Assembly (NCBI GenBank): GCA_965213855.1
Contig: CBDCAA010000007.1
Span: 620,001-684,000, forward strand
DNA length: 64,000 nucleotides
Source of the DNA: JBBROS01 sp965213855
GTDB lineage: Bacteria; Pseudomonadota; Alphaproteobacteria; Acetobacterales; Acetobacteraceae
Direction: 5' to 3'
In this document: positions 8,626-16,848 of the stretch, piece after piece
Position numbering within the stretch: position 1 is the first letter of the stretch
Layout of the letters: every line of letters begins with the position of its first letter
Program-made: the position numbers and the translations under genes
The notes under the pieces: generated by a model
Seen by the model: only the letters and a program-made list of their open reading frames with translations
Databases searched by the model: none
Told to the model about the DNA's origin: nothing

Positions 8626-9170
8626 GCAAGACCCTTCTCGAGCGCCTGGGACCGCTGCCACTCGATCGACGCCTGCTGATAGCTCGCCGCCCCACGGCCC
8701 GGCTCGGCCAATAGCGTGGGGGACTGCATCCATTCCGGTGTCGTCGTGGCCAATGTCGTGTAGGCGCCTGGCTCCAGCGTGCCCGGCGTCACGGGGGCCA
8801 TCGCGACCTCGGACCCGGTCGCGGACATGCCGGCCGGCACGCTTGGCCGCGACAGGTCGGGGCCCATGGAGATCAATCCCTCCACCAGCCCCATGAACCC
8901 GCAAAGCAACCCGCCCAGCGGGCCGCCGGTCGCAACAGCGCCCAGCACCTTCGCCGTGGTGGGAAGTTGCTCGCCCGTCACCAGGCGGTAGATCGTGCCG
9001 ACCACCGGCACATACTGCAGGGGGTTCATCGCATGCCGCATCTCCTCATCCGAGGGGGTGACGGCCGTCGGCCAAAGCTGGTCCGGCCCGATCGGCCCGG
9101 CCCCGTCAGGCGGCGTCGCGTACCCAAACAGGCGGGAGGCAGGATCGGCGCCAGGGGTCGGGAGGATCAT
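8622..9170 (-). CDS. Hypothetical protein with a Gly-rich hydrophobic segment
   Basis: I do not recognise this 182-residue protein. Residues about 50-90 (PLQYVPVVGTIYRLVTGEQ, then a Gly/Leu-rich stretch) look like one or two membrane or membrane-associated helices; the N-terminus is Pro-rich and the C-terminus polar with a QxSIEWQRSQALE tail. It overlaps the downstream L,D-transpeptidase by 4 bp (GTGA), so the two were probably co-translated and a cell-envelope role is plausible. The start at 9170 is the first ATG; an internal ATG at residue 45 or 48 is possible. Confidence 0.65.
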   Translation of the reverse strand: MILPTPGADPASRLFGYATPPDGAGPIGPDQLWPTAVTPSDEEMRHAMNPLQYVPVVGTIYRLVTGEQLPTTAKVLGAVATGGPLGGLLCGFMGLVEGLISMGPDLSRPSVPAGMSATGSEVAMAPVTPGTLEPGAYTTLATTTPEWMQSPTLLAEPGRGAASYQQASIEWQRSQALEKGLA

Positions 9171-9203
9171 GCTGCGATGATCAGCAAGCGTCGTGCCATG
9201 CCG

Positions 9204-10340
9204 CTACTCCCGCAGGTGGCCGAAGCGGCGCGCCTTGGTGGCAAGGTAATGGTCATTGACCCCGTTGGGTGCGATCACCAGCGGCTCGCGCCCGGCGACA
9301 TCGATGCCGCAGGCGATCAGCCCAGCGATCTTGGCCGGGTTGTTGGTCAACAGCCGGACCGGGCCGACTCCCAGTGCCGTCAGCATGGTCGCCGCGACGA
9401 GGAAGTTCCGCTCGTCGGCGCCCCAGCCCAGGGCACGATTGGCGTCCAGGGTGTCCAACCCCCGGTCCTGCATCGCATAGGCGCGCAACTTGTTCACCAG
9501 GCCGATGCCGCGGCCTTCCTGGGCCAAATAGAGCAGCACGCCCGCGCCCTCCTGGCCCATCCGCCGCAGCGCCGCATTCAGCTGCGGCCCGCAATCGCAG
9601 CGAAGGCTTCCCAGCAGGTCGCCAGTGAAACACTCGGAGTGCAAGCGGGCCAGCGGCGGCTGCGGACCGGCCTGCTCCGGGCGGCCGACCAGGATCGCGA
9701 GGTGCTCGATGCCCGCATCCGGCGCCCGGAATGCGACGATCCGCGCATCCGGCGCATCAGCAAGCGGGACGCGTGCCTCGGCGACCCGCACCAGCCCCGC
9801 CGCTTCCCGGTCGGGGTGGGACAGCACATCGCTCGCGTCGACCGACCACAGGCCGCGGCTTGTCGGTGTCGGCGATGGGCCGGCCCGGAGCGGTGCGGCC
9901 AAAACGGCCGGCAGCAAGCGCCCGATCTTGGCCAAAGCCAGCGCCGCCGACGCCAGGGCGGGGACGGAGGCGGGTCGCGGCGGCTCCGTCAACAGTTGCG
10001 CCGCGGTCGGATCGGCGAGCCCGAGCAGCAAAGCGGGTTCGGCCAGCCCGTCTGCGGCGAACGCCACCACGTCGCCTGGGGGCATCCCGCGCCCCAGCAC
10101 CGCCGCCGCCCGGGTGGGGGCAAGCAGAAGCACCGGGGGCGCCGCCCCGAGCGCCGCGACATCGGCCAGGCCCGCCGCCCCGGCGGTCTCGGCAGCCAAG
10201 ATCACCAGCGGCACCTGCCCCAGCAGCACGACGGGCGTGCCTCTCCGCAACTCCCCGGCCGCCCGGTGCACGGCGCGCAATCGGCTCGTGCCAAGGGTTG
10301 GCGGCCCGGGCAGGACCGGGTCATTGAGGTCGGGCGGCAT
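9204..10340 (-). CDS. ribA: GTP cyclohydrolase II
   Basis: The enzyme opens GTP to give 2,5-diamino-6-ribosylamino-4(3H)-pyrimidinone 5'-phosphate, the first step of riboflavin synthesis. The C-terminal about 190 residues carry the GCHII core: LHSECFTGDLLGSLRCDCG with the three zinc Cys residues, then YLAQEGRGIGL and the TNNPAKI segment. The N-terminal about 180 residues are an Ala-rich domain that is not a working RibB, as in many alphaproteobacterial homologues of about 370 residues. I chose the ATG at 10340 (MPPDLND); an in-frame start at 10412 would add 24 low-complexity residues. No FMN riboswitch is seen upstream. Confidence 0.9.
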   Translation of the reverse strand: MPPDLNDPVLPGPPTLGTSRLRAVHRAAGELRRGTPVVLLGQVPLVILAAETAGAAGLADVAALGAAPPVLLLAPTRAAAVLGRGMPPGDVVAFAADGLAEPALLLGLADPTAAQLLTEPPRPASVPALASAALALAKIGRLLPAVLAAPLRAGPSPTPTSRGLWSVDASDVLSHPDREAAGLVRVAEARVPLADAPDARIVAFRAPDAGIEHLAILVGRPEQAGPQPPLARLHSECFTGDLLGSLRCDCGPQLNAALRRMGQEGAGVLLYLAQEGRGIGLVNKLRAYAMQDRGLDTLDANRALGWGADERNFLVAATMLTALGVGPVRLLTNNPAKIAGLIACGIDVAGREPLVIAPNGVNDHYLATKARRFGHLRE

Positions 10341-10551
10341 TGACCCGTCCTTATGCGCCGCCGGCAACGCTTCGCAAAGCGGGCGAGCAGGGGGCGGCGA
10401 ACAGAAGCTCACGAGAAAGTGTGTCGAGAGCGAAGCCGAACTCCCCAGGCCGCGCGTTGTTCAAGGCAAGATGCCCCATCACGAATTGCTGTCTATGTGG
10501 TTGAGGGCAGACAGGGGCCTCACGCAGGTCTAGTTGGCAAAAGGGGTTTGA

Positions 10552-11265
10552 ATGCCGGGCGATCGTCCCATCCTGATCATCGACGACGACGCGACGCTGC
10601 GCGAGACGCTGGTCGAGCAGCTCGAGGTCGATGGTGAGTTCTCCGCCGCCGAGGCCGGCACAATCAGCGAGGCGGAGGCCATGGTCACCGCCCGGGATGC
10701 CCGGTTCGACGCGCTGATCCTCGACGTCACCTTGCCCGACGGCGACGGGCGGGATTTGTGCGCAAGCCTGCGGAAGGCCGGGCTGCGCATGCCCATCATC
10801 ATGCTGACCGGCTCGGATGACGAAAGCGACGTCGTGCGAGGGCTCGACGCCGGCGCCAACGACTACATCGCCAAGCCGTTCCGGCTGGCGGAACTGCTGG
10901 CACGGCTGCGGGCACAGGTGCGCATCTTCGAAAATTCCGAGGATGCGGTGTTCACGATCGGCCCATACACCTTCCGGCCCAGCGCGAAGCTGCTGCAGGA
11001 GCCAGTCAAGAACCGCCGCATCCGGCTGACGGAAAAGGAGGCTGCGATCCTGAAGTTCCTCTACCGCGCCGGCACGCGCCCGGTCGCCCGGCAGGTGTTG
11101 CTGAACGAGGTGTGGGGCTACAACGCCAACGTCACAACCCACACGCTCGAAACCCACATCTATCGGCTCAGGCAAAAGATCGAACCGGACCCCGGCAATG
11201 CCCGCCTGCTCGTTACCGAGGGTGGCGGCTACCGCCTCGATCCGATGGGTGTCGTTATCGCCTGA
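10552..11265 (+). CDS. OmpR-family response regulator (CenR-like)
   Basis: The 237-residue protein has an N-terminal receiver domain with the acidic pocket IIDDD (residues 9-13), phospho-acceptor Asp58 (ALILDVTLPDGDG) and the conserved Thr and Lys (MLTGSDDE, IAKPF). A C-terminal winged-helix DNA-binding domain follows (LTEKEAAILKFL, VTTHTLETHIYRLRQKIE). No sensor kinase is adjacent. In many alphaproteobacteria a CenR-type envelope regulator lies beside the exodeoxyribonuclease III gene, as here, so CenR is a reasonable guess. AAAAGGGG about 6 bp before the ATG is a good ribosome-binding site. Confidence 0.88.
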   Translation: MPGDRPILIIDDDATLRETLVEQLEVDGEFSAAEAGTISEAEAMVTARDARFDALILDVTLPDGDGRDLCASLRKAGLRMPIIMLTGSDDESDVVRGLDAGANDYIAKPFRLAELLARLRAQVRIFENSEDAVFTIGPYTFRPSAKLLQEPVKNRRIRLTEKEAAILKFLYRAGTRPVARQVLLNEVWGYNANVTTHTLETHIYRLRQKIEPDPGNARLLVTEGGGYRLDPMGVVIA

Positions 11266-11284
11266 CGCTGACCGGGTTGCGTCG

Positions 11285-12100
11285 TCATACCTCCAGTTCA
11301 ACGCAAACCGGGACATGGTCCGATCCCCGGGTCCAATCCCGCGCGTCCGTCAGAACCGTCACGTCCCTCAGCGCTGGCACCAGGTCCGGCGTCACCCAGA
11401 CATGGTCCAGCCGGCGCCCGCGGTTAGCGACCTTCCAGTCGCGGTTGCGATACGACCACCACGTGTAGAGCTTCTGGTCGGCGGGCACGAAATGCCGCAT
11501 CGCATCGATGAAGCCGGACTGCAGCCAAGCCTGCATGGCGGCGACCTCGACGGGCGTATGGCTGACCACCTTGAGCAACTGCCGGTGGCTCCAGACATCC
11601 TGTTCCAGCGGTGCGATGTTCAGATCCCCAACCAGGATGCAGCGGCGGGCCGCCCGCGCGGTGAACCACATCGTGGCCTGTTGCACGAACGCGAGCTTGT
11701 GCGCGAATTTCGGGTTCAGCGCCGGGTCGGGCACGTCGCCGCCGGCGGGCACGTAGAAGTCGTGCAGCTCGAGCGGTCCGGTGGGGGATTGCAGCCGGAC
11801 CGCCAGGTGACGGCAGTCGCCCTTGTCGCACCAGTCCGGCGCCAGGTCGTCGGGCTCGATCGGCAGACGCGACAAGATGGCGACGCCGTTGTAGCCCTTC
11901 ATGCCGCGCCGCACGACATGCGGGTAGCCGAGCCGGGCTAGGCCCCCCTCCGGCCCATCGTCCCCGGGAAACAGCGAGTCGGGTACCTTCGTTTCCTGGA
12001 GGCAGATGACGTCCGGGTCGAGCGCGTCGCGCAGGTGCTCCAGCAGCGGCAGCCGCAGGCGGAGCGAGTTGATGTTCCAGGTTGCGACGCGGAGCTTCAT
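11285..12100 (-). CDS. xthA: Exodeoxyribonuclease III
   Basis: This 271-residue metal-dependent AP endonuclease and 3'-5' exonuclease acts in base-excision repair. The EEP-fold motifs are in order: TWNINSLRLR at the N-terminus, CLQETKVPD with the metal-binding Glu, DFYVPAGGD, LVGDLNIAP, then RRLDHVWVTP and the closing GSDHVPVCVEL with the catalytic Asp-His. The length matches bacterial ExoIII (about 268). It converges with the response-regulator gene with only 19 bp between the stops. Confidence 0.95.
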   Translation of the reverse strand: MKLRVATWNINSLRLRLPLLEHLRDALDPDVICLQETKVPDSLFPGDDGPEGGLARLGYPHVVRRGMKGYNGVAILSRLPIEPDDLAPDWCDKGDCRHLAVRLQSPTGPLELHDFYVPAGGDVPDPALNPKFAHKLAFVQQATMWFTARAARRCILVGDLNIAPLEQDVWSHRQLLKVVSHTPVEVAAMQAWLQSGFIDAMRHFVPADQKLYTWWSYRNRDWKVANRGRRLDHVWVTPDLVPALRDVTVLTDARDWTRGSDHVPVCVELEV

Positions 12101-12244
12101 GGCGCGCTGAAGGCTCGCCCCGGTGCGAGTTTGTCAATGCCCCGAGGGTGGCGGAGGGGCCGCGGCGGAACCCCCGCCCGCCTCTCTGGAAGGCTCGGAG
12201 CAAGTGGGCTAGGGTCCGGGCAAATCAATCGACAGGGGAAACGG

Positions 12245-13378
12245 ATGTTTCGCAGGACGTTGCTTGCCGCCACTTTGCTTGCCCCGCTCTCCCTTGCTGC
12301 CAAACCCGCGCGGGCACAGTCGTCCGGGCCCGTACAGGTGGGGGCAGTCGAAATCCTGAGTGGCCCGAATGCGGCCTATGGCACGTCCATCAAGGCCGGG
12401 CTCGAGCTGGCATTGGCCGAAGTGAACGAGAAAGGTGTGCTGGGCGGCCGCAAGATCGAGCTCACGGTCGAGGACAGTGCCGGCAACAAGGACCAGGCGA
12501 TCAACGCCGCCCGCAAGCTGGTCGGGCGCGATCACGTCGTGACCGTGATCGGGCCCACCCTGTCGAACGAGATGTTCGCCGTCGGCCCCGTCGTGAACGG
12601 CCGCAGCATCCCCATCATCGGCACGTCCACGACCGCGGCGGGCATTACCCAGATCGGCGATTACGTCTTCCGCACCAGCCTGCCCGAGAGCGACGTCATC
12701 CCCGTCACGCTCGCCTACGCCAAGGCCCACGGCGTCAAGTCGATGGCGCTGATGTATGCCAACGACGATGCGTTCAGCAAATCCGGCTTCGACACGATGA
12801 AGGCGGCGGCCGAGCAGGCCGGGCTCAAGGTCCTGACGATCGAGACGTTCGGCAACAAGGATACCGATTTCAGCGCCCAGCTGACCAAGATCAAGGGCCT
12901 CAAGCCGGACGCGGTCGGCATTTCGGCGCTGGTCGAGCCGGTGTCGGGCGTGCTGCTGCAGGCGCGCCAGCTCGGCTTCGGCAAGGAGACGGTGTTCGTC
13001 GGCGGCAACGGCAGCAACTCGCCCAAGCTCGGCGAAATCGCCGGACCCGCATCCGACGGGTTAATCGTCGGCAGCCCCTGGTTCATCGGCAAGGCCGACG
13101 CGACGAACGAGGCGTTCGTGAAGACCTACCGCGCGAAATATGGCCGCGACCCCGACCAGTTCGCCGCCCAGGCCTATGACTGCATGCACATCGTCGCCGC
13201 CGCGATCGAGCGGGCGGGCGCCGCGGAACCGGAAAAGGTCAAGGAGGCGCTGCTCAAGACCAGCTACGACGGCGTGATGGGCCCGTTCACCTTCACCCCC
13301 GGCCGCGACCCGGCCAGCACGGAAGGCGTGGTCGTGCTCGCGATGCAGAACGGCCGGTTCGAGGTCGCGCCGAAGTAG
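12245..13378 (+). CDS. Branched-chain amino acid-type ABC substrate-binding protein
   Basis: The 377-residue protein begins with a Sec signal peptide (residues 1-24, ending ARA-Q) and is predicted periplasmic. The mature part is a type I periplasmic binding fold of the LivJ/LivK family: VGAVEILSGPNAAYG, ELTVEDSAGNKDQA, IGPTLSNEM and AAQAYDCMHIVAAAI. It should bind a leucine-type amino acid, amide or aromatic acid. No LivH/M/F/G transporter genes are adjacent, so it is an orphan component. AGGGGAAA sits just before the ATG at 12245, which fits the signal peptide, so longer in-frame extensions are rejected. Confidence 0.9.
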   Translation: MFRRTLLAATLLAPLSLAAKPARAQSSGPVQVGAVEILSGPNAAYGTSIKAGLELALAEVNEKGVLGGRKIELTVEDSAGNKDQAINAARKLVGRDHVVTVIGPTLSNEMFAVGPVVNGRSIPIIGTSTTAAGITQIGDYVFRTSLPESDVIPVTLAYAKAHGVKSMALMYANDDAFSKSGFDTMKAAAEQAGLKVLTIETFGNKDTDFSAQLTKIKGLKPDAVGISALVEPVSGVLLQARQLGFGKETVFVGGNGSNSPKLGEIAGPASDGLIVGSPWFIGKADATNEAFVKTYRAKYGRDPDQFAAQAYDCMHIVAAAIERAGAAEPEKVKEALLKTSYDGVMGPFTFTPGRDPASTEGVVVLAMQNGRFEVAPK

Positions 13379-13401
13379 CCGCAGACAACCGAGTCGAGGC
13401 G

Positions 13402-14394
13402 CTACTGGGCGGGCCGGTTTGGCCGCGTCCGGGCCCGCCAGACCAGGAACTCGCTATAGACCGCCCGCTTCTGGGCCGAGGTCGATCCATCGATCGTCTT
13501 GCCGGACGCGATCAGGTAGGCCTCGAACTCCCGTCGTAGCGCCGCTGTCGTCTCATCCGGGGCCGGGCCGGCCTGCAGCACTGGCGGGTCGGGATCGCCC
13601 GCGCCGGGCTCGGGCATCTCCGCAAGCGAGGAGACGGAATCGATCGCAGCCACGTCCGGCGGTGCGGTCAGTGCCAGCATGAGGGCGAACGTGATGGCGC
13701 CGATTCCGATCACGATCCCGCCCAGGATCGACAGCCGGGTCAGCAAGCCCCGGCCCCAGATGTCGCGAAGCTGCGTCCGCAGCCTGTTGTCCACCAGTTG
13801 CAGCGGCCGTTGCGGCAGGGCGCCGCCTGCCTCGGGTGCCGGCGTGAACACCGGCTCGGGTGCTGCCGGCCGATACTGCTCCAAGCGGACCGTCTGCTCG
13901 TCGAACCCGGAATCCGGATCGTCGAGCAGGGCCCGGAAGGCGGGCCGGCCGACGAACAGGACCTGTAGCTGCGGGTCGGCGTCCGGGAACGTCGCCGCCG
14001 TCTGACCGAGGAACCGCAGCACCTCCGGGTGCAGCGTCTCCGCCCGCTCGATCACCAGCACCACCCGCATCTCGTCTTGCCGCCGCGCCGCGATCTGCCG
14101 CACGAGCGACACCGGCGCCGCATACGGATCAACCGGCCCCTGGATCACCTGGATCAGCAGCCGCTCCAGCGTCAACCGGGCCCGCAACGGGTTCGTCACG
14201 CGGGCGAACCGCGTGGACGGGTCGGCGATGGTGTCGAGCAGCGTCTCGAGCGCGGCCGCGCGCTGCTGGTCGTCTTCGGCCAGCAACAGGCTGAACGGAT
14301 GCCCGGCCTGGAGCGACGCGACCGCATTGGTGCTCGCTGCCCCCGACAGCACGCCCTGCTCGGCCATGTAAAGATCGTCGTTGAACCCGCTCAT
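13402..14394 (-). CDS. ExeA/GspA-like ATPase-fold protein without visible Walker A
   Basis: The 330-residue protein resembles the AAA-type N-terminal region of ExeA/GspA or DamX-like proteins: PFSLLLAEDDQQ at the strand where a P-loop would lie, then MRVVLVIERAETLHPEVLRFLGQ and LQVLFVGRPAF, which match Walker B and sensor strands. No GxxxxGKS/T is present, so ATP hydrolysis is doubtful. A single membrane helix (about residues 222-245) precedes a periplasmic tail of about 85 residues. It is last in the minus-strand run CnoX-LON-Trm112-DUF971, 15 bp after DUF971. The fold call is tentative. Confidence 0.55.
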   Translation of the reverse strand: MSGFNDDLYMAEQGVLSGAASTNAVASLQAGHPFSLLLAEDDQQRAAALETLLDTIADPSTRFARVTNPLRARLTLERLLIQVIQGPVDPYAAPVSLVRQIAARRQDEMRVVLVIERAETLHPEVLRFLGQTAATFPDADPQLQVLFVGRPAFRALLDDPDSGFDEQTVRLEQYRPAAPEPVFTPAPEAGGALPQRPLQLVDNRLRTQLRDIWGRGLLTRLSILGGIVIGIGAITFALMLALTAPPDVAAIDSVSSLAEMPEPGAGDPDPPVLQAGPAPDETTAALRREFEAYLIASGKTIDGSTSAQKRAVYSEFLVWRARTRPNRPAQ

Positions 14395-14409
14395 GCAGCG
14401 GTCCGGCGA

Positions 14410-14796
14410 TTACGGGTCACGTGTCAGGCCCTTCGCGGCAAGCGCTTCGAGGTAGGCCTGCCACCGGCTCTCATGCTCGCGCGCGAGTTGGTGGAGGTAG
14501 GCCCAGGTGAAGATACCGGAGTCGTGGCCGTCGGAGAAGCGGAGCCGCACGGCGTAGTGGCCGATCGGATCCGCTCCGGCCAGGTTGACCAGCGCCTTGC
14601 CCGCAACCGTCTTGCGTTCGTTGGGACCGTGCCCCTGCACCTCTGCACTTGGGCTCTCGACGCGGAGGTACTCGGCCGGAAGCATGGCGCGCAGCCCGTC
14701 GTCGAAGTCCACCTCCAGGCGCCGCGTCGCCCGCCGGATGCGGATCTCGAGCGGCTGCGGCGCCGATCGCCCCGCGATGGGCGGACCGTCATTCAT
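14410..14796 (-). CDS. DUF971 domain protein
   Basis: This 128-residue protein belongs to the DUF971/GBBH-like N-terminal family: LEIRIRRATRRLEVDFDDG, ...AEYLRVESPSAEVQGHGP, then YAVRLRFSDGHDSGIFTWAYL. The ending is like the domain at the N-terminus of gamma-butyrobetaine hydroxylase, which binds zinc or Fe-S-linked partners. In bacteria, stand-alone forms are linked to Fe-S cluster handling. The ATG at 14796 overlaps the Trm112 stop by 8 bp, so the two are coupled. I did not use the in-frame start at 14856, which would run deeper into the Trm112 gene. Confidence 0.8.
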   Translation of the reverse strand: MNDGPPIAGRSAPQPLEIRIRRATRRLEVDFDDGLRAMLPAEYLRVESPSAEVQGHGPNERKTVAGKALVNLAGADPIGHYAVRLRFSDGHDSGIFTWAYLHQLAREHESRWQAYLEALAAKGLTRDP

Positions 14797-14992
14797 CGAT
14801 CGACCGCGCCTCGTCCGGCAACATGATCGGGATGCCGTCCCGCACCGGATAGGCAAGCCGCGCCGACAGGCTGATCAGCTCTTGCGCGGCCGCATCCCAA
14901 CGCAGCGGTCCACGCGTGACCGGGCAGACCAGCACCTCCAGCAAGCGCGGATCGATCGCCGGCGGGGGCGAGGGCGTTGCCGGATCGCTCAC
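14789..14992 (-). CDS. Trm112 family protein
   Basis: The 67-residue protein matches the small bacterial Trm112/YcaR family: RLLEVLVCPVTRGPLRWD, AQELISLSARLAYPVRDGIPI and the closing MLPDEAR. In this copy the second zinc Cys of the usual CPxCK is replaced (CPVTRG), as in many bacterial homologues. Eukaryotic Trm112 activates methyltransferases; the bacterial role is less clear. It is 7 bp after the LON-domain gene and overlaps DUF971. Confidence 0.9.
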   Translation of the reverse strand: MSDPATPSPPPAIDPRLLEVLVCPVTRGPLRWDAAAQELISLSARLAYPVRDGIPIMLPDEARSIDE

Positions 14993-14999
14993 CGGACGC

Positions 15000-15656
15000 T
15001 CAGGTCGCCCGGCGCCCGGCCTGGCCCAGGTCCGACGTGTGCGCGCCCATCTTCAACAGCGTCAGCAGGGTATCGGCCCGATCCACCCCCGTCGCCGCCT
15101 CCAGGAGCGCCTGCTTCTCCGGCGGCTCGAACGGGCACACCATCGACAGCGTGTTCACCAGCGCCTGGTTCGGCATCTCCTCGATGGCGTCCCAGTTGGC
15201 ATCGAACCCATGCGCCTGGAAGTATGCGCGCAACGCTACCAGCAGGCCGGCGCGGTCGACCACCGCCGCCTCCGGCTCATCCAAGTCCAGCCCGAACCGC
15301 GCCAGGTCGGCCCGCACCCGGCGGTAGCCTCGAACCACCTCCAGCTCGACCTGCACCGAGAACCGGATCAGCCCCGTCAGCGTGACCAGGTAGCGGCCAT
15401 CGTCGGTCTCGCTGAACGACGACAGGCGGCCGAGGCAGCCGACACGGTACAGCGCCGGCCCGCTCGGCCCGTCGCGCCGGCTTTCGTCCGGCTGGATCAT
15501 CCCGATCACCCGGCCATCCGCGAGCGCATCGTCGACCATTCGCAGGTAGCGCTTCTCGAAGATGTTCAACGGCAGCTTGCCGCCGGGCAGCAACAGCGCG
15601 CCGCCAAGCGGGAACACCGCGAACTCGGCCGGCAGTTCATCGATCGTCGCCGGCAT
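15000..15656 (-). CDS. LON peptidase substrate-binding domain protein
   Basis: The 218-residue protein is a free-standing Lon N-terminal domain: FAVFPLGGALLLPGGKLPLNIFEKRYLRMVDDAL carries the family signature, followed by GRVIGMIQPD and the C-terminal helical part. It has no protease or ATPase domain, so it likely binds unfolded or oxidised proteins rather than cutting them. It starts 5 bp after the thioredoxin gene stop, the usual alphaproteobacterial pairing. The ATG at 15656 was chosen because the in-frame extension upstream lies inside the thioredoxin gene. Confidence 0.9.
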   Translation of the reverse strand: MPATIDELPAEFAVFPLGGALLLPGGKLPLNIFEKRYLRMVDDALADGRVIGMIQPDESRRDGPSGPALYRVGCLGRLSSFSETDDGRYLVTLTGLIRFSVQVELEVVRGYRRVRADLARFGLDLDEPEAAVVDRAGLLVALRAYFQAHGFDANWDAIEEMPNQALVNTLSMVCPFEPPEKQALLEAATGVDRADTLLTLLKMGAHTSDLGQAGRRAT

Positions 15657-15661
15657 CGCGG

Positions 15662-16654
15662 TCAGCGGAACAGCAGCGCGGACAGCTTGCGCCGCGCCGC
15701 GAGCGTCGACGGGTCGCTCAGGCCCCACGCCTCGAAGAACTTCAGCAGCTGCAGGCGGGCACCGTCGTCGTTCCACGCGCGGTCGCGCCGCACGATCTCG
15801 ATCAGCGCCGCCGCCGCCTCCTCGCGCTTGCCCGTGGCGTTGAGCGCGGTCGCGAGATCATACCGTGCCTGGTGGTCGTCGGGGTCGGCCGCAAGCGCGG
15901 CCTCTAGCTGCTGCAGCCCGGCCGCGGCCGCCCGTCCCTCCTTCGCCAACGTCAGCGCACTGCGGGCGCCGACGATCTCGGCATGCTCGCGCAGTGCCTC
16001 CGGCACCTGCTCCAGCGCATCGGCGGCCTGGTCCTCGTCTCCCATCGCCATCAAGGTGCGGATCAGCCCGGCCCAAGCATCGGGGCTCGACTCGTCCTCC
16101 TGCAGAAGGGCGCTGTAAAGGCCGCCGGCCTGCTCGAACTCACCCGTCTCGAACGCGGCCTTGGCGGCCGCCAGCATCTCGGTCGCGGGCATCGCGCCGC
16201 CCGTCAGCTTCAGCAGCGCCTCCACCACGCGCTTGACCTCGCTCTCGGGCAGCGCGCCCTGGAATACATCGGCGATCTGGCCCTGCCAGAACGCCGCGAC
16301 TGTCGGCACCGACTGCATCGGCAGACCGAGCTGCGCCAACTGCTGCACCAGTGCCCGGTTCTGGTCGATGTCGATCTTCACCAGCTTCACGCGCCCGCCG
16401 GCCGCCCGCACCACCTTCTCGAGCGTCGGCGTGAGCTGCTTGCAAGGTCCGCACCACGTCGCCCAAAAGTCCACCAGCACCGGCAAACGGCGCGATGCCT
16501 CGATCACCTCGGCCATGAACGTCGCCTGCGTGCCGTCCATGATCATGTCGCCACCGCCCTCCGCGGGGCGCACCGGCGCATCGGCCGAGTCATGCGGCTG
16601 CAAACGGGGCTGCGGCTGTGGCTGCCTGGGCTTCTGGCCGATCAGGGTATCCAT
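15662..16654 (-). CDS. CnoX/YbbN-type thioredoxin-TPR co-chaperone
   Basis: The 330-residue protein has an N-terminal thioredoxin domain with active site WCGPCK (Cys68 and Cys71), preceded by a 40-residue Pro/Gln-rich tail, and a C-terminal region of TPR-like helices (about residues 160-325; YSALLQEDESSPDAWAGL, ARYDLATALNATG). The family protects proteins from oxidative aggregation and hands clients to chaperones. Unlike E. coli CnoX, which has SXXC, this copy retains both Cys residues and could be redox active. It heads the LON-Trm112-DUF971 run. Confidence 0.9.
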   Translation of the reverse strand: MDTLIGQKPRQPQPQPRLQPHDSADAPVRPAEGGGDMIMDGTQATFMAEVIEASRRLPVLVDFWATWCGPCKQLTPTLEKVVRAAGGRVKLVKIDIDQNRALVQQLAQLGLPMQSVPTVAAFWQGQIADVFQGALPESEVKRVVEALLKLTGGAMPATEMLAAAKAAFETGEFEQAGGLYSALLQEDESSPDAWAGLIRTLMAMGDEDQAADALEQVPEALREHAEIVGARSALTLAKEGRAAAAGLQQLEAALAADPDDHQARYDLATALNATGKREEAAAALIEIVRRDRAWNDDGARLQLLKFFEAWGLSDPSTLAARRKLSALLFR

Positions 16655-16743
16655 CGTCGGTGTCCTGCTTTGGGTCCGGGGCGCCGGGTGTGGCACAAGC
16701 GGCATAGATGTTCCCGGCGGCGCGGTTGTGCAAGCTTGCCGTG

Positions 16744-16794
16744 CTAGAGCATCGTCCGACCAATCGGGGTCACCCGTCGGATAAGATGCTCGCA
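16744..16794. repeat. Imperfect palindrome bordered by CTAGAGC (REP-like)
   Basis: The left arm GAGCATCGTCCGAC (16747-16760) pairs with the right arm at 16776-16791 in 13 base pairs with a small internal bulge (TAA opposite G). The 15-nt centre, CAATCGGGGTCACCC, can fold on itself. The element begins CTAGAGC, like the neighbouring palindrome at 16805. It resembles dispersed palindromic repeats seen between genes in many alphaproteobacteria. Confidence 0.6.
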
Positions 16795-16804
16795 TCACTG
16801 AAAA

Positions 16805-16848
16805 GCTAGAGCCCAATCCGATCCACTCCGATCGGATTGGGCTCTAGC
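16805..16848 (-). terminator. 19-bp perfect hairpin with T-run, intrinsic terminator
   Basis: The arms GCTAGAGCCCAATCCGATC (16805-16823) and 16830-16848 are perfectly complementary over 19 bp with a 6-nt loop (CACTCC). Read on the minus strand, the stem is followed by TTTT (16804-16801). It contains the TAG stop of the YejF-like gene, so it should end that transcript and separate it from the CnoX gene. The CTAGAGC ends suggest that a repeat element has been used as a terminator. Confidence 0.8.

Noticed and set aside
10341..10551. FMN riboswitch before ribA
   Set aside because: The region lacks the conserved RFN-element segments, and ribA is read away from it with only a short leader.
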